Source: Planktosalinus lacus
Lineage (GTDB): Bacteria; Bacteroidota; Bacteroidia; Flavobacteriales; Flavobacteriaceae
Length of the DNA: 64,000 nt
Direction of reading: 5' to 3'
NCBI RefSeq assembly: GCF_014640155.1
Contig: NZ_BMGK01000013.1
Span: 1 to 64,000, forward strand
Part shown: piece by piece, positions 33,110 to 42,673 of the stretch
Layout: each line of letters opens with the position of its first letter
Position numbering within the stretch: the stretch's first letter is position 1
Notes under the pieces: generated by a model
Databases searched by the model: none
What the model was told of the DNA's origin: nothing
What the model saw: the letters and a program-made list of their open reading frames with translations, nothing else
Position numbers and translations under genes: made by a program

Positions 33110-34795
33110 TTATTGATTCATTAAATAATATGTGGGTGCTTCAGGACCTACCGGCATTTCCAAAACAAAAACCCATAGATAAAATAAAATCATCCATCCA
33201 ATATAAAAGAAGATACTATAAGGCAACATCATACTAATAATGGTTCCGATACCGATGTCTTTTTTATATTTTGCCGCAAAAGCTAATATGAGCCCAAAAT
33301 AACTCATCATGGGTGTGATGATGTTAGTCACTGAATCACCAATGCGATAGGCTGCTTGAATAACTTCAGGGCTATAACCAATTAGCATCAACATGGGCAC
33401 AAAGATAGGTGCTGTTACTGCCCATTGAGCTGATGCTGAACCAAGCATTAGGTTTACCATGGCAGACACGGCTATAAAACCAATAAAAACAGCCGGTCCA
33501 GTGAGCCCGATTTCTGTTAAAAACTCGGCTCCCTTAACGGCAAATATCTGTCCGAGGTTACTCCATCCAAAATAAGCCACAAACTGAGCTGCAAAAAAGA
33601 CAATTACTATATAAAGTCCAAGTGTAGACATAGCATTGGCCATACCATCAATAATACCTTTGTCATCTCTCATACTACCTGTTACTCTTCCATAAACAAA
33701 ACCGGGTATCAAAAAGAAAATAAAAATGAAAGTTACAATACCTCTCAAAAAGGGTGAGTTTAATATTTCACCTGTTTCGGGGTTGCGTAAAACCCCATTT
33801 TCAGGAACAATAGTGAGTGCCAGTAACCCTAAAATAATTAGAACTGCAATCCCGGTAATTCTCAATCCTTTTCTTTCCAAGGGTGTCAAGGGACTCATCA
33901 TGGATTGATCAGAAAGGTCTTCTGAAGCTTCTTTGGGGTTATATACTCCCAGTTTAGGCTCAACTATGCGGAGGGTTACAAACGTTCCCACTATTGTAAT
34001 CAAAAAAGTACTGATAAACATAAAGTAATAGTTTACCGCTGCGTGAACCATATATTCAGGATCTATGATATTTGCTGCTTCCTGAGTTAATCCGGCAAGC
34101 AAGGGATCAATTGTTCCTATTAAAATATTGGCACTGTACCCACCTGAAACACAAGCGAAAGCACAGGCAAGTCCGGCAAGCGGGTGCCTTCCCATCGAGT
34201 GAAAAATAACAGCAGCAAGAGGAACTAATACCACATAACCCATCTCTGAAGCCGTATTTGAAATAACAGCAGCAAAACAGATGGCAATGGTGACAAGGTT
34301 TTTTGGTGTGAGTATAAAGTTTATGGGTTTTTTAATCAATGCCATAAATCCTTTTCCTGTAGATTTAGGTTTGAAAGAAGCAGCTTTTAAAACCAAACCT
34401 CTGATACAGGCACTTATTAATCCTGATCTCTCTGAAACACCTACACCAAGTAACGCGACCAATACTACGCCCAAAGGCGCAAAACTGGTAAAGTTAGATA
34501 CAAGGTTAGCCACAATGCGCCTTAATCCTTCACCGTTTAATAAACTCACTGGTTCAATAATACCATCAGGGGCTCTCCCGGGAGCACCTACGGGTCTTGG
34601 ATCAACTGCGTTCCAGCCTAACCAGTCTGCCAAACCACTGATTAAAATCACACCCAAAGCGAAAATCGCAAATAGAGTGACCGGATGAGGGAGTAAATTA
34701 CCCATCCATTCTACAAAATCAAGAAAGCGGGTAAAAAAGTTCTTTTTTTTAGGGGTCTCTTGCTGTTGTGGTGATTCAGGTTGTTCAGTTGCCAT
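33110..34795 (-). CDS. AbgT-family transporter
   Basis: 561 residues with about eleven to thirteen membrane helices. The N-terminal G-N-L-L-P-H-P-V-T-L-F and the internal G-x-S-E-R-S-G-L-I motif are hallmarks of AbgT (p-aminobenzoyl-glutamate) transporters, and so is the R-I-G-D-S-V-T-N-I-I-T-P-M-M hairpin near the C-terminus. Members import aminobenzoyl-glutamate or export sulfonamide-like antimetabolites by proton exchange. The charged, proline-rich first 20 residues are cytoplasmic. The 34838-34867 hairpin lies upstream, between this gene and the TonB receptor gene. Confidence 0.92.
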   Translation of the reverse strand: MATEQPESPQQQETPKKKNFFTRFLDFVEWMGNLLPHPVTLFAIFALGVILISGLADWLGWNAVDPRPVGAPGRAPDGIIEPVSLLNGEGLRRIVANLVSNFTSFAPLGVVLVALLGVGVSERSGLISACIRGLVLKAASFKPKSTGKGFMALIKKPINFILTPKNLVTIAICFAAVISNTASEMGYVVLVPLAAVIFHSMGRHPLAGLACAFACVSGGYSANILIGTIDPLLAGLTQEAANIIDPEYMVHAAVNYYFMFISTFLITIVGTFVTLRIVEPKLGVYNPKEASEDLSDQSMMSPLTPLERKGLRITGIAVLIILGLLALTIVPENGVLRNPETGEILNSPFLRGIVTFIFIFFLIPGFVYGRVTGSMRDDKGIIDGMANAMSTLGLYIVIVFFAAQFVAYFGWSNLGQIFAVKGAEFLTEIGLTGPAVFIGFIAVSAMVNLMLGSASAQWAVTAPIFVPMLMLIGYSPEVIQAAYRIGDSVTNIITPMMSYFGLILAFAAKYKKDIGIGTIISMMLPYSIFFYIGWMILFYLWVFVLEMPVGPEAPTYYLMNQ

Positions 34796-34837
34796 AAATG
34801 ATAAATTTTAGCTATGGTTTAAATGCTGATAAAAAGT

Positions 34838-34867
34838 ATATGGATTGGAATGATATCCAACCCATAT
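34838..34867 (-). terminator. Hairpin, probable terminator of the TonB-receptor gene
   Basis: Arms ATATGGATTGGA and TCCAACCCATAT pair 11 of 12 bases around a six-base loop. On the minus strand it is followed by ACTTTTTATC, a short T run, and it lies 56 bp after the TonB-receptor stop. An operator for abgT is the alternative, since it is 43 bp upstream of that start. Confidence 0.55.
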
Positions 34868-34922
34868 GATTTTTCAGGTAGCTAAAATATAAAATAAAAT
34901 GGAATAGCTCTTATGTTTTGAC

Positions 34923-37355
34923 CTAAAACAAACCGCCTCCTTGCGCTTCATTGTTGTCTCTTTGTTTACGTGCCATCGTTCTGTTTTTGGCACCTCCAAA
35001 TCGATAAGAAAGACCCACATTCCAACCTTGACTTTCCGGGTTGAATTGACCTGATGCCGGCATTGGCTTATCTGTGTCAAATTGAAACTTTCGGGTATTC
35101 AAAAGATCATTATAATTAAAGCTTATAGTTGCTTGGCCCTGCATCACGTTGTAACGAACACCAGCATTTACAAAATAAAACTCTTTACTGTTAAACTGTA
35201 AGCCATTGTAAGGTCCACGATAAAAACCAAATGCCTGGAATGTTAAATCTTTTGTCGCTTTAAAGCTATTATTGACCCTGAACGTGTATGATGTATTGTC
35301 TACTTCAGTTTGCTCATTGGCAACAACACCTTTCATTGTTTGTTGGAACAAATCAAAACTCGCATTAAAACTCCACCATTTTGTGGGTTTATAACTTGCT
35401 GAGACTTCCACTCCATAAGCATTGTTGTCTTCAAAATTTGTATATGAAAGTATGATTCTTGTTGGGTCTTCAGGATCAATTGAAATATTTTGGTTGATTT
35501 CATCCTGAATCATTCTGTAGAATACACCGCCGGTAATACTTCCTTTTTCTAATTGTTTAGTGTAATTGAGTTCAACAGAATTGGTAAATTGTGGTACTAA
35601 CTCCTGATTTCCGATTTGTGAAATTTGAGGAGTACTGAATTCTCTTATAGGATTGATTTGATTTATTCCCGGGCGATCAACTCTTCGGCTGAGGCTCATT
35701 TGCAGGGTGTTTTTTTCATTGATGTTGTAGGAAATAAACCCTGAAGGATAAACGCTGAGTATTTCATCTTCAAAAGGAACTTCATCTTCATTGGATTCAG
35801 TAAATCCGGCATCAACTGTATAGTTTTCAATACGTGCTCCAATTTGATAAGACCATTTTTCGAAATTTTGACCAAAAGTGGCATATCCTGAAAATATTTC
35901 ACGGTCATAGAAAAAACGTGCATCTGTAAAACTTAAACTATTTGTATCAAAGTTGTTTTTGGTGTTTTGAATTCGGGCTTCTAAACCAAGTTCAAGTTTA
36001 GCGTTTTCAGAAATGGGGTTTGTATAGTCTATATTTAAAGTGATATTTTCACGCTCATTAAAAACAAGGTCGGTATAACTTAAATCAGAAAAATCAGGGT
36101 AGATGGCATTTGCAACTTCATCATTTTCAAAGGTGTTGTAATCCCCTTCCAGTTGAATCTCATGACCTTCATTTTTAAATTTATGCTTATAAGCAAGGTT
36201 GTAGGAAGCATTGTCATTTTCGTTTTTAACAAACACATTTTGACTTAAACTTTCTCTATCTTGCCCAGGATAATCTATTCGCAAAAGAGCTTGAAATTTA
36301 TCGTTGTAAATATTTTGATTTGTATAAACAGAAAGTGTATTGAAATCATTGATAAAATAATCGAAGCCAAACTTCATTAAGTGTGATTTGTAGCTATTGA
36401 GCATATCGATGTTTTCAGTTGATCGTTCATTATAGTCTGTCGTTGATGGATTATCAAAGCGGTTTATTTTACCAAGATTTGCTTGTTTACCTACACGGGC
36501 ACCATAGTTAGTGTAAAAATTAAATTTACCGGTTCTGTAATTTAAATTTACAGAGGTGTTGAACTGGGCATTATTATATTTGGTCAAACCCAGTGTGATA
36601 TCACCATTAAAACCGTCGTTCATATTTTTGTGTAAAATAATGTTTATAATTCCGCTCATCCCTTCAGGGTTATACTTAGCTGATGGGTTGGTAATGAGTT
36701 CAATTTGTTTGATTGATGTTGATGGAATTTGTTTAAGTAATTGTGCAGCATCAATGTTTGTAGGTTTTCCGTCTACTAGGATTCTAACGTTTGGGTTTCC
36801 CCTAAGGGAAATATTTCCATCTTGATCAATATTTACTGATGGAATGTTATTCATTATCTCACTTGCTGAAGCCCCTGTAGTGGTTAAGTCTTTACCAACA
36901 TTGATTACCTTGCGGTCAATTTTTTGAACTATTGTTGAACGTTCAGCCACTACAACTACTTCATCGAGACTAGCAATGTCTTCTTCAAGCGCAATAGTTC
37001 CTAAATTGATGGAAGGATTTTCTTTGGTGACTTCAATTTCGTTCACATAGGGTTTGTAGCCAATGTATTGAATTTTCACCGTGTAATTGCCTAATTTTAG
37101 ACTGTTGATGTTAAAAGTTCCTAAGTCGTCTGTAATACCTCCAGTTAAAATTTCACCGGCCATGTTTTCAACTACAATGGTAACATAAGGAAGAGGTTGG
37201 TTAAGGTTTTGGTCAATGACAGTGCCTTGAATTTTACCAATGTTTTCTGTACTTATGGTTGTTCTGTTTGCACTTGATTGATGGTCATTTAATGTGGGTC
37301 GAGCACCAATTCCAATTGATGCTAAAATCATGCATAGAGTTAATAACTGTTTCAT
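34923..37355 (-). CDS. TonB-dependent receptor-like outer-membrane protein
   Basis: 810 residues: signal peptide (1-18), a carboxypeptidase-regulatory-like beta-sandwich (about 45-130, G-T-V-I-D-Q-N-L-N-Q-P-L-P-Y-V-T-I), a plug domain (about 150-240, I-M-N-N-I-P-S-V-N-I-D-Q-D-G and P-S-A-K-Y-N-P-E-G-M-S-G-I-I-N-I), and a C-terminal barrel of the OMP_b-brl_3 kind with alternating aromatic strands. No SusD partner is next to it, so it is not a SusC-type system. Ligand unknown; siderophore or peptide uptake are common for this class. A 306-bp non-coding gap lies upstream. Confidence 0.9.
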   Translation of the reverse strand: MKQLLTLCMILASIGIGARPTLNDHQSSANRTTISTENIGKIQGTVIDQNLNQPLPYVTIVVENMAGEILTGGITDDLGTFNINSLKLGNYTVKIQYIGYKPYVNEIEVTKENPSINLGTIALEEDIASLDEVVVVAERSTIVQKIDRKVINVGKDLTTTGASASEIMNNIPSVNIDQDGNISLRGNPNVRILVDGKPTNIDAAQLLKQIPSTSIKQIELITNPSAKYNPEGMSGIINIILHKNMNDGFNGDITLGLTKYNNAQFNTSVNLNYRTGKFNFYTNYGARVGKQANLGKINRFDNPSTTDYNERSTENIDMLNSYKSHLMKFGFDYFINDFNTLSVYTNQNIYNDKFQALLRIDYPGQDRESLSQNVFVKNENDNASYNLAYKHKFKNEGHEIQLEGDYNTFENDEVANAIYPDFSDLSYTDLVFNERENITLNIDYTNPISENAKLELGLEARIQNTKNNFDTNSLSFTDARFFYDREIFSGYATFGQNFEKWSYQIGARIENYTVDAGFTESNEDEVPFEDEILSVYPSGFISYNINEKNTLQMSLSRRVDRPGINQINPIREFSTPQISQIGNQELVPQFTNSVELNYTKQLEKGSITGGVFYRMIQDEINQNISIDPEDPTRIILSYTNFEDNNAYGVEVSASYKPTKWWSFNASFDLFQQTMKGVVANEQTEVDNTSYTFRVNNSFKATKDLTFQAFGFYRGPYNGLQFNSKEFYFVNAGVRYNVMQGQATISFNYNDLLNTRKFQFDTDKPMPASGQFNPESQGWNVGLSYRFGGAKNRTMARKQRDNNEAQGGGLF

Positions 37356-37661
37356 TTTTGATTGATTTTGATGAATTTATTGGTTTAATATAATACCTTG
37401 TTATACCTAATTGCTTGATGAAAGCTTTTAAAATTGTAGCACAAGATTTGATTGTATGACTTCAATTTTTTGGTTTTGTTACAGCTTAAGAAAAAATTAA
37501 CAAAAATAAACCCGGGGAATTACCCCCGAGTTCTACTTATACCCAATAATTAACACTAACCATCAACGAAAATAAATTGGGTAAAGCGAAATATATTTCT
37601 AAATTAAAGACGATTGTTTTTTTAAAGTGTTACACTCACATTAATTATTTAACTTTACATT
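37356..37661. other. 306-bp non-coding divergent region
   Basis: No gene is evident. It holds a hairpin CGGGG-AATTA-CCCCCG at about 37513-37527, with flanking AAC/GTT bases that extend the stem, and an inverted repeat ACCCAAT (37541-37547) / ATTGGGT (37576-37582). A minus-strand TATTTTTG at 37508-37501 could be a -7 box for the TonB receptor. These may be a leader structure or an operator; no known riboswitch was recognised. Confidence 0.5.
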
Positions 37662-38024
37662 ATGAACAAAAAAACTTTAGTAATAGGAGCCAGTACAAAC
37701 CCTTCGAGATATTCATTCCTGGCAATCAATAGGCTGGTCGAGAATCAGCACGATGTAGTTGCAATTGGACTGAAGGAAGGAACTGTTGCAGGTATTAAGA
37801 TTAAAACAGATAAAATTCTTTTTCAAAATATTGATACCGTTACATTGTATTTAAACCCACAACGACAGAAGGAATATTACAATTATATCCTAGACTTAAA
37901 ACCTAAACGTGTAATATTTAACCCTGGAACAGAAAATCCTGAGCTTTATGAGCTACTCCAAAAAAACAATATTGAGGTTGAAGTTGCTTGTACTTTAGTG
38001 CTGCTTGGCACGAATCAATATTAA
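37662..38024 (+). CDS. CoA-binding-domain protein (YccU type)
   Basis: 120 residues forming one Rossmann-fold CoA-binding domain: V-I-G-A-S-T-N-P-S-R-Y-S at the start, and F-N-P-G-T-E-N-P-E near the end, with the C-terminal V-E-V-A-C-T-L-V-L-L. Stand-alone domains like this resemble the N-terminal part of succinyl-CoA ligase alpha subunits and bind CoA in E. coli YccU; the role in the cell is not settled. Its 3' end overlaps the convergent symporter gene by 30 bp, which is unusual and may limit expression of both together. Confidence 0.88.
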   Translation: MNKKTLVIGASTNPSRYSFLAINRLVENQHDVVAIGLKEGTVAGIKIKTDKILFQNIDTVTLYLNPQRQKEYYNYILDLKPKRVIFNPGTENPELYELLQKNNIEVEVACTLVLLGTNQY

Positions 38025-39443
38025 GCCCATAAAAGCAAGAAAGCCATTTAGAATCAGGATAAAAAATCCAAACTCAAAACCAAACCATATTGAACTATTG
38101 ACGCTAATAATATAAGACAAGATTGGCGAAAGAATTGCTATTATTGGAACCCATTGGTCTTTTACATTCCATTTTGTAAAAAGTCCAAAGGCAAAAAGTG
38201 CTAATAATGGTCCATAAGTATAGCCAGCAAATGTAAAGAGTCGCTCTATGACGCTTTCATTTTTAATGATGTATTCAAAAATGAGCATGGTACCAATAAA
38301 TACCAGCGCTACAACTTTATGGACTTGCTTTCTAATTTTTAATTGTTGCTCTTGACTGTATTTGGTTTCGATATTTAGTATATCAATGCAAAATGAAGTT
38401 GTTAGTGAAGTCAACGTTCCATCTGCACTTGAAAAAGCTGCTGCAATCAACCCTAAACAGAAAAATATAGCCATAGTTAGACCAAGCCCTGATTGAGTAG
38501 CTATAGTTGGAAATAACAGGTCGGGACGTTCAACAGAGATACTATTTTCTTGAGCAAATGAAATCAACAAAAGACCCAAAACCAAGAAAATTAAATTAAC
38601 AATAACCAGCACCACTGTAAACCAAAACATATTTTTTTGAGCATCTTTCAATGATTTACATGTTAGGTTTTTTTGCATCATATCTTGGTCAAGTCCTGTC
38701 ATTACAATTGTTATAAATGCACCGCTGATAAATTGTTTCCAAAAGAAATTAGCACTTTTAAAGTCATCAAAAAAGAACATTTTTGACATTTCACTTTCGC
38801 TAACATAGCCAATCAAGTCACTTCCGGCAATTCCTAAACTATTAGATAAATAATAGATAGCAATGCCTGCTGCACTCAACATAAAAAGTGTTTGCAGGGT
38901 ATCTGTCCAAACAATGGTGTTGATTCCGCTTTTAAAAGTGTAAAGCCAAATAAACAAAATGGTTATTGAAACTGTTGCCCAAAATGGGAAACCTGCAGCA
39001 TCAAAAATTAGGGTTTGAAAAACAACAGCGACCAGATACAGCCTGAAACTAGAACCAATTAACCGTGATAAAAGAAAAAATGATGCTCCTGTTTTGTGTG
39101 AAACTTTTCCAAACCTGTCACCAAGATAAGTGTATATTGAGGTTAAATTTAAACGATAATAAAGAGGAAGCAACACCAACCCAACTACTGCATAACCTAA
39201 AATATATCCTAAAACAACTTGATAATATCCAAACTGTGAAGCTTCAACCCAACCGGGAACCGAAATAAAAGTAACTCCGCTTAAAGATGCGCCCACCATT
39301 CCAAATGCCACCAAATACCAGGGTGATTGTTTTCCAGCCTTGAAAAAGTCGGCATTACTGCCTCCTTTATTTGTAAAATGTGAGATTAGTAGTAGTACTC
39401 CAAAATAACACAGAATAAGCAATAGAATATGAGATGGTTGCAT
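37995..39443 (-). CDS. Sodium:solute symporter family protein
   Basis: 482 residues from ATG 39443 (a TTG 36 bp upstream also stays open but would add a polar leader). About thirteen membrane helices with the SSS signature G-A-S-L-S-G-V-T-F-I-S-V-P-G-W and, later, A-A-F-S-S-A-D-G-T-L-T-S-L-T-T-S-F, the sodium site. This form is common in Bacteroidota, and its substrate (sugar, sialic acid, proline and so on) cannot be assigned. Confidence 0.92.
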   Translation of the reverse strand: MQPSHILLLILCYFGVLLLISHFTNKGGSNADFFKAGKQSPWYLVAFGMVGASLSGVTFISVPGWVEASQFGYYQVVLGYILGYAVVGLVLLPLYYRLNLTSIYTYLGDRFGKVSHKTGASFFLLSRLIGSSFRLYLVAVVFQTLIFDAAGFPFWATVSITILFIWLYTFKSGINTIVWTDTLQTLFMLSAAGIAIYYLSNSLGIAGSDLIGYVSESEMSKMFFFDDFKSANFFWKQFISGAFITIVMTGLDQDMMQKNLTCKSLKDAQKNMFWFTVVLVIVNLIFLVLGLLLISFAQENSISVERPDLLFPTIATQSGLGLTMAIFFCLGLIAAAFSSADGTLTSLTTSFCIDILNIETKYSQEQQLKIRKQVHKVVALVFIGTMLIFEYIIKNESVIERLFTFAGYTYGPLLALFAFGLFTKWNVKDQWVPIIAILSPILSYIISVNSSIWFGFEFGFFILILNGFLAFMGLILIRAKQH

Positions 39444-39508
39444 TTTTTTGATAATAAAATTGAAGCGATAAAAGTACAAATATTGTTCACTAATGGTAAT
39501 TAATTTTT

Positions 39509-39516
39509 TACTTTTG
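39509..39516 (+). promoter_or_regulatory. Putative -7 box upstream of the BNR-repeat T9SS protein
   Basis: TACTTTTG matches TAnnTTTG and lies 14 bp before the ATG at 39531, giving a very short leader. Confidence 0.4.
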
Positions 39517-39530
39517 GTAAAAAAATTGAA

Positions 39531-42026
39531 ATGAAATCGATTACAGCTCTGTTATTTTTATCAATAACATTTTCCCTGACATTTATTACTTCACAGGCTC
39601 AAGCAGAATACCAATTAATGATTGACGAAGGTGTTCACAAAGTGTCTGATGTACAACAAAGTGCCGAGACATTTTTTATGGATAAGCCTAAAGGTAGGGG
39701 GTCTGGCTACAAACAATATAAGCGATGGGAGTATATGGCTTTGAGAATGATGGATGAGTCAGGCTATCTTAAAGCACCTGAATTTTATATCAATGAATTG
39801 CAACAGCTGAATGCCCGATTAAATGAAAATAGAAGTTTATTTTTAAATGATAATTGGGAAGAAATGGGCCCGGTTAGCTGGAATGCAACAACTAGTTGGA
39901 ATCCGGGTGTAGGAAGAATTACCACCTTTTCTATAGATGAGGCTAATGAAGAGCATATAATTATTGGTGCAGAAACAGGGGGTGTATGGAAGTCAATTGA
40001 TGGAGGCCAAAACTGGTTACCACTCACCGATTATTTTTCAAACCTTTATGTCTATTCAACTGCTATTATGCCAGAAAACAATAATGTTTATTTTTTTGGA
40101 TCCAACATGGGTAGAATTTATAAATCACCAGATGGTGGATCAACCTGGGAACAAATAGGCTCAGCAGGAAATTCAGTTGTAAATAAAATTCTGATACATC
40201 CTGTCAACTCAAACATTATGTTTGCCAGTTCACAAAATTCAGGAGTTTATAAGTCAATTGATGGAGGACAATCCTGGACTAGTGTTATTTCTGACAACAG
40301 GGGCTATGATATTGAATTCAAACAAGACGACCCAAATGTTGTTTTTGCATCAGGATCATTTTTTCATAAATCGATAGATGGGGGAGATACATTTTCTGTG
40401 ATCTCAGGGTTTGACAATACCGGGGCCAAAATGATAGGTGTTTCTGAAGATAATCCTGAGGTTGTTTATATCATAGAAGCAACTGAATCAAGATTTAATG
40501 GTATATATGTTTCAAACGATGCAGGAGAAAATTTTTTAAAATTAGACCATGGCAATAATAATTATTTTGGTTATAGTTTAGAAGCAGATGACACTTCCGG
40601 TCAGGCACCTCGTGACATGGACATTGCGGTGAACCCAAATAATAGTAGCGAAGTTCATATTGCGGGCATTCATACCTGGATGTCAACAGATGGAGGGCAA
40701 TCTTTTACAATAACCTCTCATTGGGTTCCCGGAACAGCTTCAGCAAATGACATTGGGTATAATCATGCCGATGTAGATATTATTGAGTTTTATGGCAACA
40801 CACTCTACACCGGAACTGATGGAGGAATTTTTAAAGCAACTAACACCATAGATATAAATTCAAACTATTATACTGATATTACTGAAGGTTTGGGAATCAG
40901 ACAATTTTATAAAATTGGAATTTCTCAAACAACTCCTGTTGTGGTTTCAGGTGGATCTCAAGACAATGGCACTTCATTTTATACAGCAGACCAGGGCTGG
41001 AGGGATTGGTTAGGTGCAGATGGTATGGAAAGTTTTATTGATAAAGACAATAACAATATTATGTATGGCACCACACAGTTTGGTCAATTATACAGAACAA
41101 CTAATGGTGGAATCACTTTTACAGGAATAAGTGAGCCCGGACCCGGAGAAGGAAATTGGGTAACCCCTGTAGAGCAAGATCCAATTGCTCCCAATACAAT
41201 TTACCTTGGCTATGACCGTATCTATAAATCACAAAATAGTGGTTCAAGCTGGACAGCCATTTCACAATTTTTAGGTGGCTCAGCCGACCATCTTAAAATT
41301 GCACCCAGCAATCCAAATGTAATGTATGCAGCCAGAGGGAGCCAACTCTATAAAACAACTTCAGGAAGCGGTACTTGGCAACAACTTTCAGGGTTTGGTG
41401 GTAATATAAACTCAATTGCGATTCATCCCACAAATCCTGACAAAGTAGCAATAGCAACCACTAGTGTTTTAAAAGTTTTTGTATCTGAAGACGGAGGACA
41501 AACTTGGGAGACGCATAATTCCGGACTTCCTAATTTTCAACCATTGGCTTTAGTTTGGCAAGACAACCAGTTGGATGGTCTTTATTTGGGCATGAATTAT
41601 GGTATTTATTATATTGATAACACTTTTGATGAGTGGCAGGTTTTTAATAATAATTTACCCAATGTGATTATCAACGAACTGGAAATAAATTATTCTGAAA
41701 ATAAAATATATGCCGCTACATATGGGAGGGGTCTTTGGACATCACCGGTATATGATGGAGTGTTAAGTATAAATGAAATAGAAGTTTTTAATTCATTAAA
41801 AGTATATCCGGTGCCGGCAAAGAATTATTTAAATATTGAATGGAATGAAGAATACCTATCAGAATTAAGGGTTTTTGACAGTACCGGAAAATTGGTTTAT
41901 TTTGAAAATGATGTAAACCTTACCAATAACCCTCAAATTAGTGTAGCTGATTTTTCAGCCGGCATTTATTTTTTAAGGATTAATAATGAAAAAGGCATTT
42001 TTACTAAAAAAATAAGTGTCAAATAG
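39531..42026 (+). CDS. T9SS-secreted BNR/sortilin-like beta-propeller protein
   Basis: 831 residues. A signal peptide (1-25) leads to a long array of S-x-D-G-G-x-T/S-W Asp-box (BNR, sortilin/Vps10-like) repeats, for example S-I-D-G-G-Q-N-W and S-I-D-G-G-Q-S-W, forming one or two propellers. The last 75 residues (V-Y-P-V-P-A-K-N-Y-L-N-I-E-W then F-S-A-G-I-Y-F-L-R-I) are the type A T9SS sorting domain (Por_Secre_tail), so the protein is secreted and probably linked to surface lipopolysaccharide. This family is common in Flavobacteriia and often annotated as glycosyl hydrolase, but sialidase catalytic residues are not evident. It ends 11 bp before recR. Confidence 0.9.
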   Translation: MKSITALLFLSITFSLTFITSQAQAEYQLMIDEGVHKVSDVQQSAETFFMDKPKGRGSGYKQYKRWEYMALRMMDESGYLKAPEFYINELQQLNARLNENRSLFLNDNWEEMGPVSWNATTSWNPGVGRITTFSIDEANEEHIIIGAETGGVWKSIDGGQNWLPLTDYFSNLYVYSTAIMPENNNVYFFGSNMGRIYKSPDGGSTWEQIGSAGNSVVNKILIHPVNSNIMFASSQNSGVYKSIDGGQSWTSVISDNRGYDIEFKQDDPNVVFASGSFFHKSIDGGDTFSVISGFDNTGAKMIGVSEDNPEVVYIIEATESRFNGIYVSNDAGENFLKLDHGNNNYFGYSLEADDTSGQAPRDMDIAVNPNNSSEVHIAGIHTWMSTDGGQSFTITSHWVPGTASANDIGYNHADVDIIEFYGNTLYTGTDGGIFKATNTIDINSNYYTDITEGLGIRQFYKIGISQTTPVVVSGGSQDNGTSFYTADQGWRDWLGADGMESFIDKDNNNIMYGTTQFGQLYRTTNGGITFTGISEPGPGEGNWVTPVEQDPIAPNTIYLGYDRIYKSQNSGSSWTAISQFLGGSADHLKIAPSNPNVMYAARGSQLYKTTSGSGTWQQLSGFGGNINSIAIHPTNPDKVAIATTSVLKVFVSEDGGQTWETHNSGLPNFQPLALVWQDNQLDGLYLGMNYGIYYIDNTFDEWQVFNNNLPNVIINELEINYSENKIYAATYGRGLWTSPVYDGVLSINEIEVFNSLKVYPVPAKNYLNIEWNEEYLSELRVFDSTGKLVYFENDVNLTNNPQISVADFSAGIYFLRINNEKGIFTKKISVK

Positions 42027-42037
42027 TTTAAATTGCA

Positions 42038-42655
42038 ATGGATTTTTCTTCAAAATTACTAGAAAACGCAGTCAACGAGATTTCTCAACTACCGGGAATT
42101 GGCAAGAGAACGGCTCTAAGGCTTGCGTTGCATTTATTAAGGCAACCGGAAGAAAACACCTCTTCCCTTGCAGAAGCAATAACAAAATTGCGAAGTGAAA
42201 TTAAGTTTTGCAAACGTTGCCATAATATTTCTGATTTTGAATTATGTGAAATTTGTAAAAATCCTAATCGCAATCCAGAAGTTGTTTGTGTAGTTGAGGA
42301 TGTAAGAGATGTGATGGCTATAGAAAATACCAGCCAGTTTAAAGGAACATACCACGTTTTGGGTGGAAAAATTTCCCCTATGGATGGTATTGGGCCTAAT
42401 GACTTAACGATACATTCATTGGTTGAAAAAGTGAAATCTGGAACCATAAAAGAATTGATTTTCGCTTTAAGCTCAACAATGGAAGGTGATACCACTAATT
42501 TTTATATTTTCAAGCAGATAGAACCTTTCAATGTTTTAACTACAACGATTGCAAGAGGAATTGCAGTAGGAGATGAGCTGGAATATGCTGATGAGGTTAC
42601 CCTGGGAAGAAGTATAGTCAACAGGATACCTTTTGAGAACTCATTAAAAATATAA
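42038..42655 (+). CDS. recR: Recombination mediator protein RecR
   Basis: 205 residues: a helix-hairpin-helix ([13 protein letters not shown]), a four-cysteine zinc finger C-K-R-C ... C-E-I-C, and a Toprim domain with V-V-E-D-V-R-D-V. RecR works with RecO (and RecF) to load RecA on gaps and stalled forks. The closely spaced GT2 gene 18 bp downstream may be co-transcribed. No anomaly seen. Confidence 0.97.
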   Translation: MDFSSKLLENAVNEISQLPGIGKRTALRLALHLLRQPEENTSSLAEAITKLRSEIKFCKRCHNISDFELCEICKNPNRNPEVVCVVEDVRDVMAIENTSQFKGTYHVLGGKISPMDGIGPNDLTIHSLVEKVKSGTIKELIFALSSTMEGDTTNFYIFKQIEPFNVLTTTIARGIAVGDELEYADEVTLGRSIVNRIPFENSLKI

Positions 42656-42673
42656 CAAAACACTCACCGCTTA

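Noticed and set aside
42085-42495. 136-residue minus-strand frame opposite recR
   Set aside because: Entirely inside a clear recR gene; no independent sign of coding.
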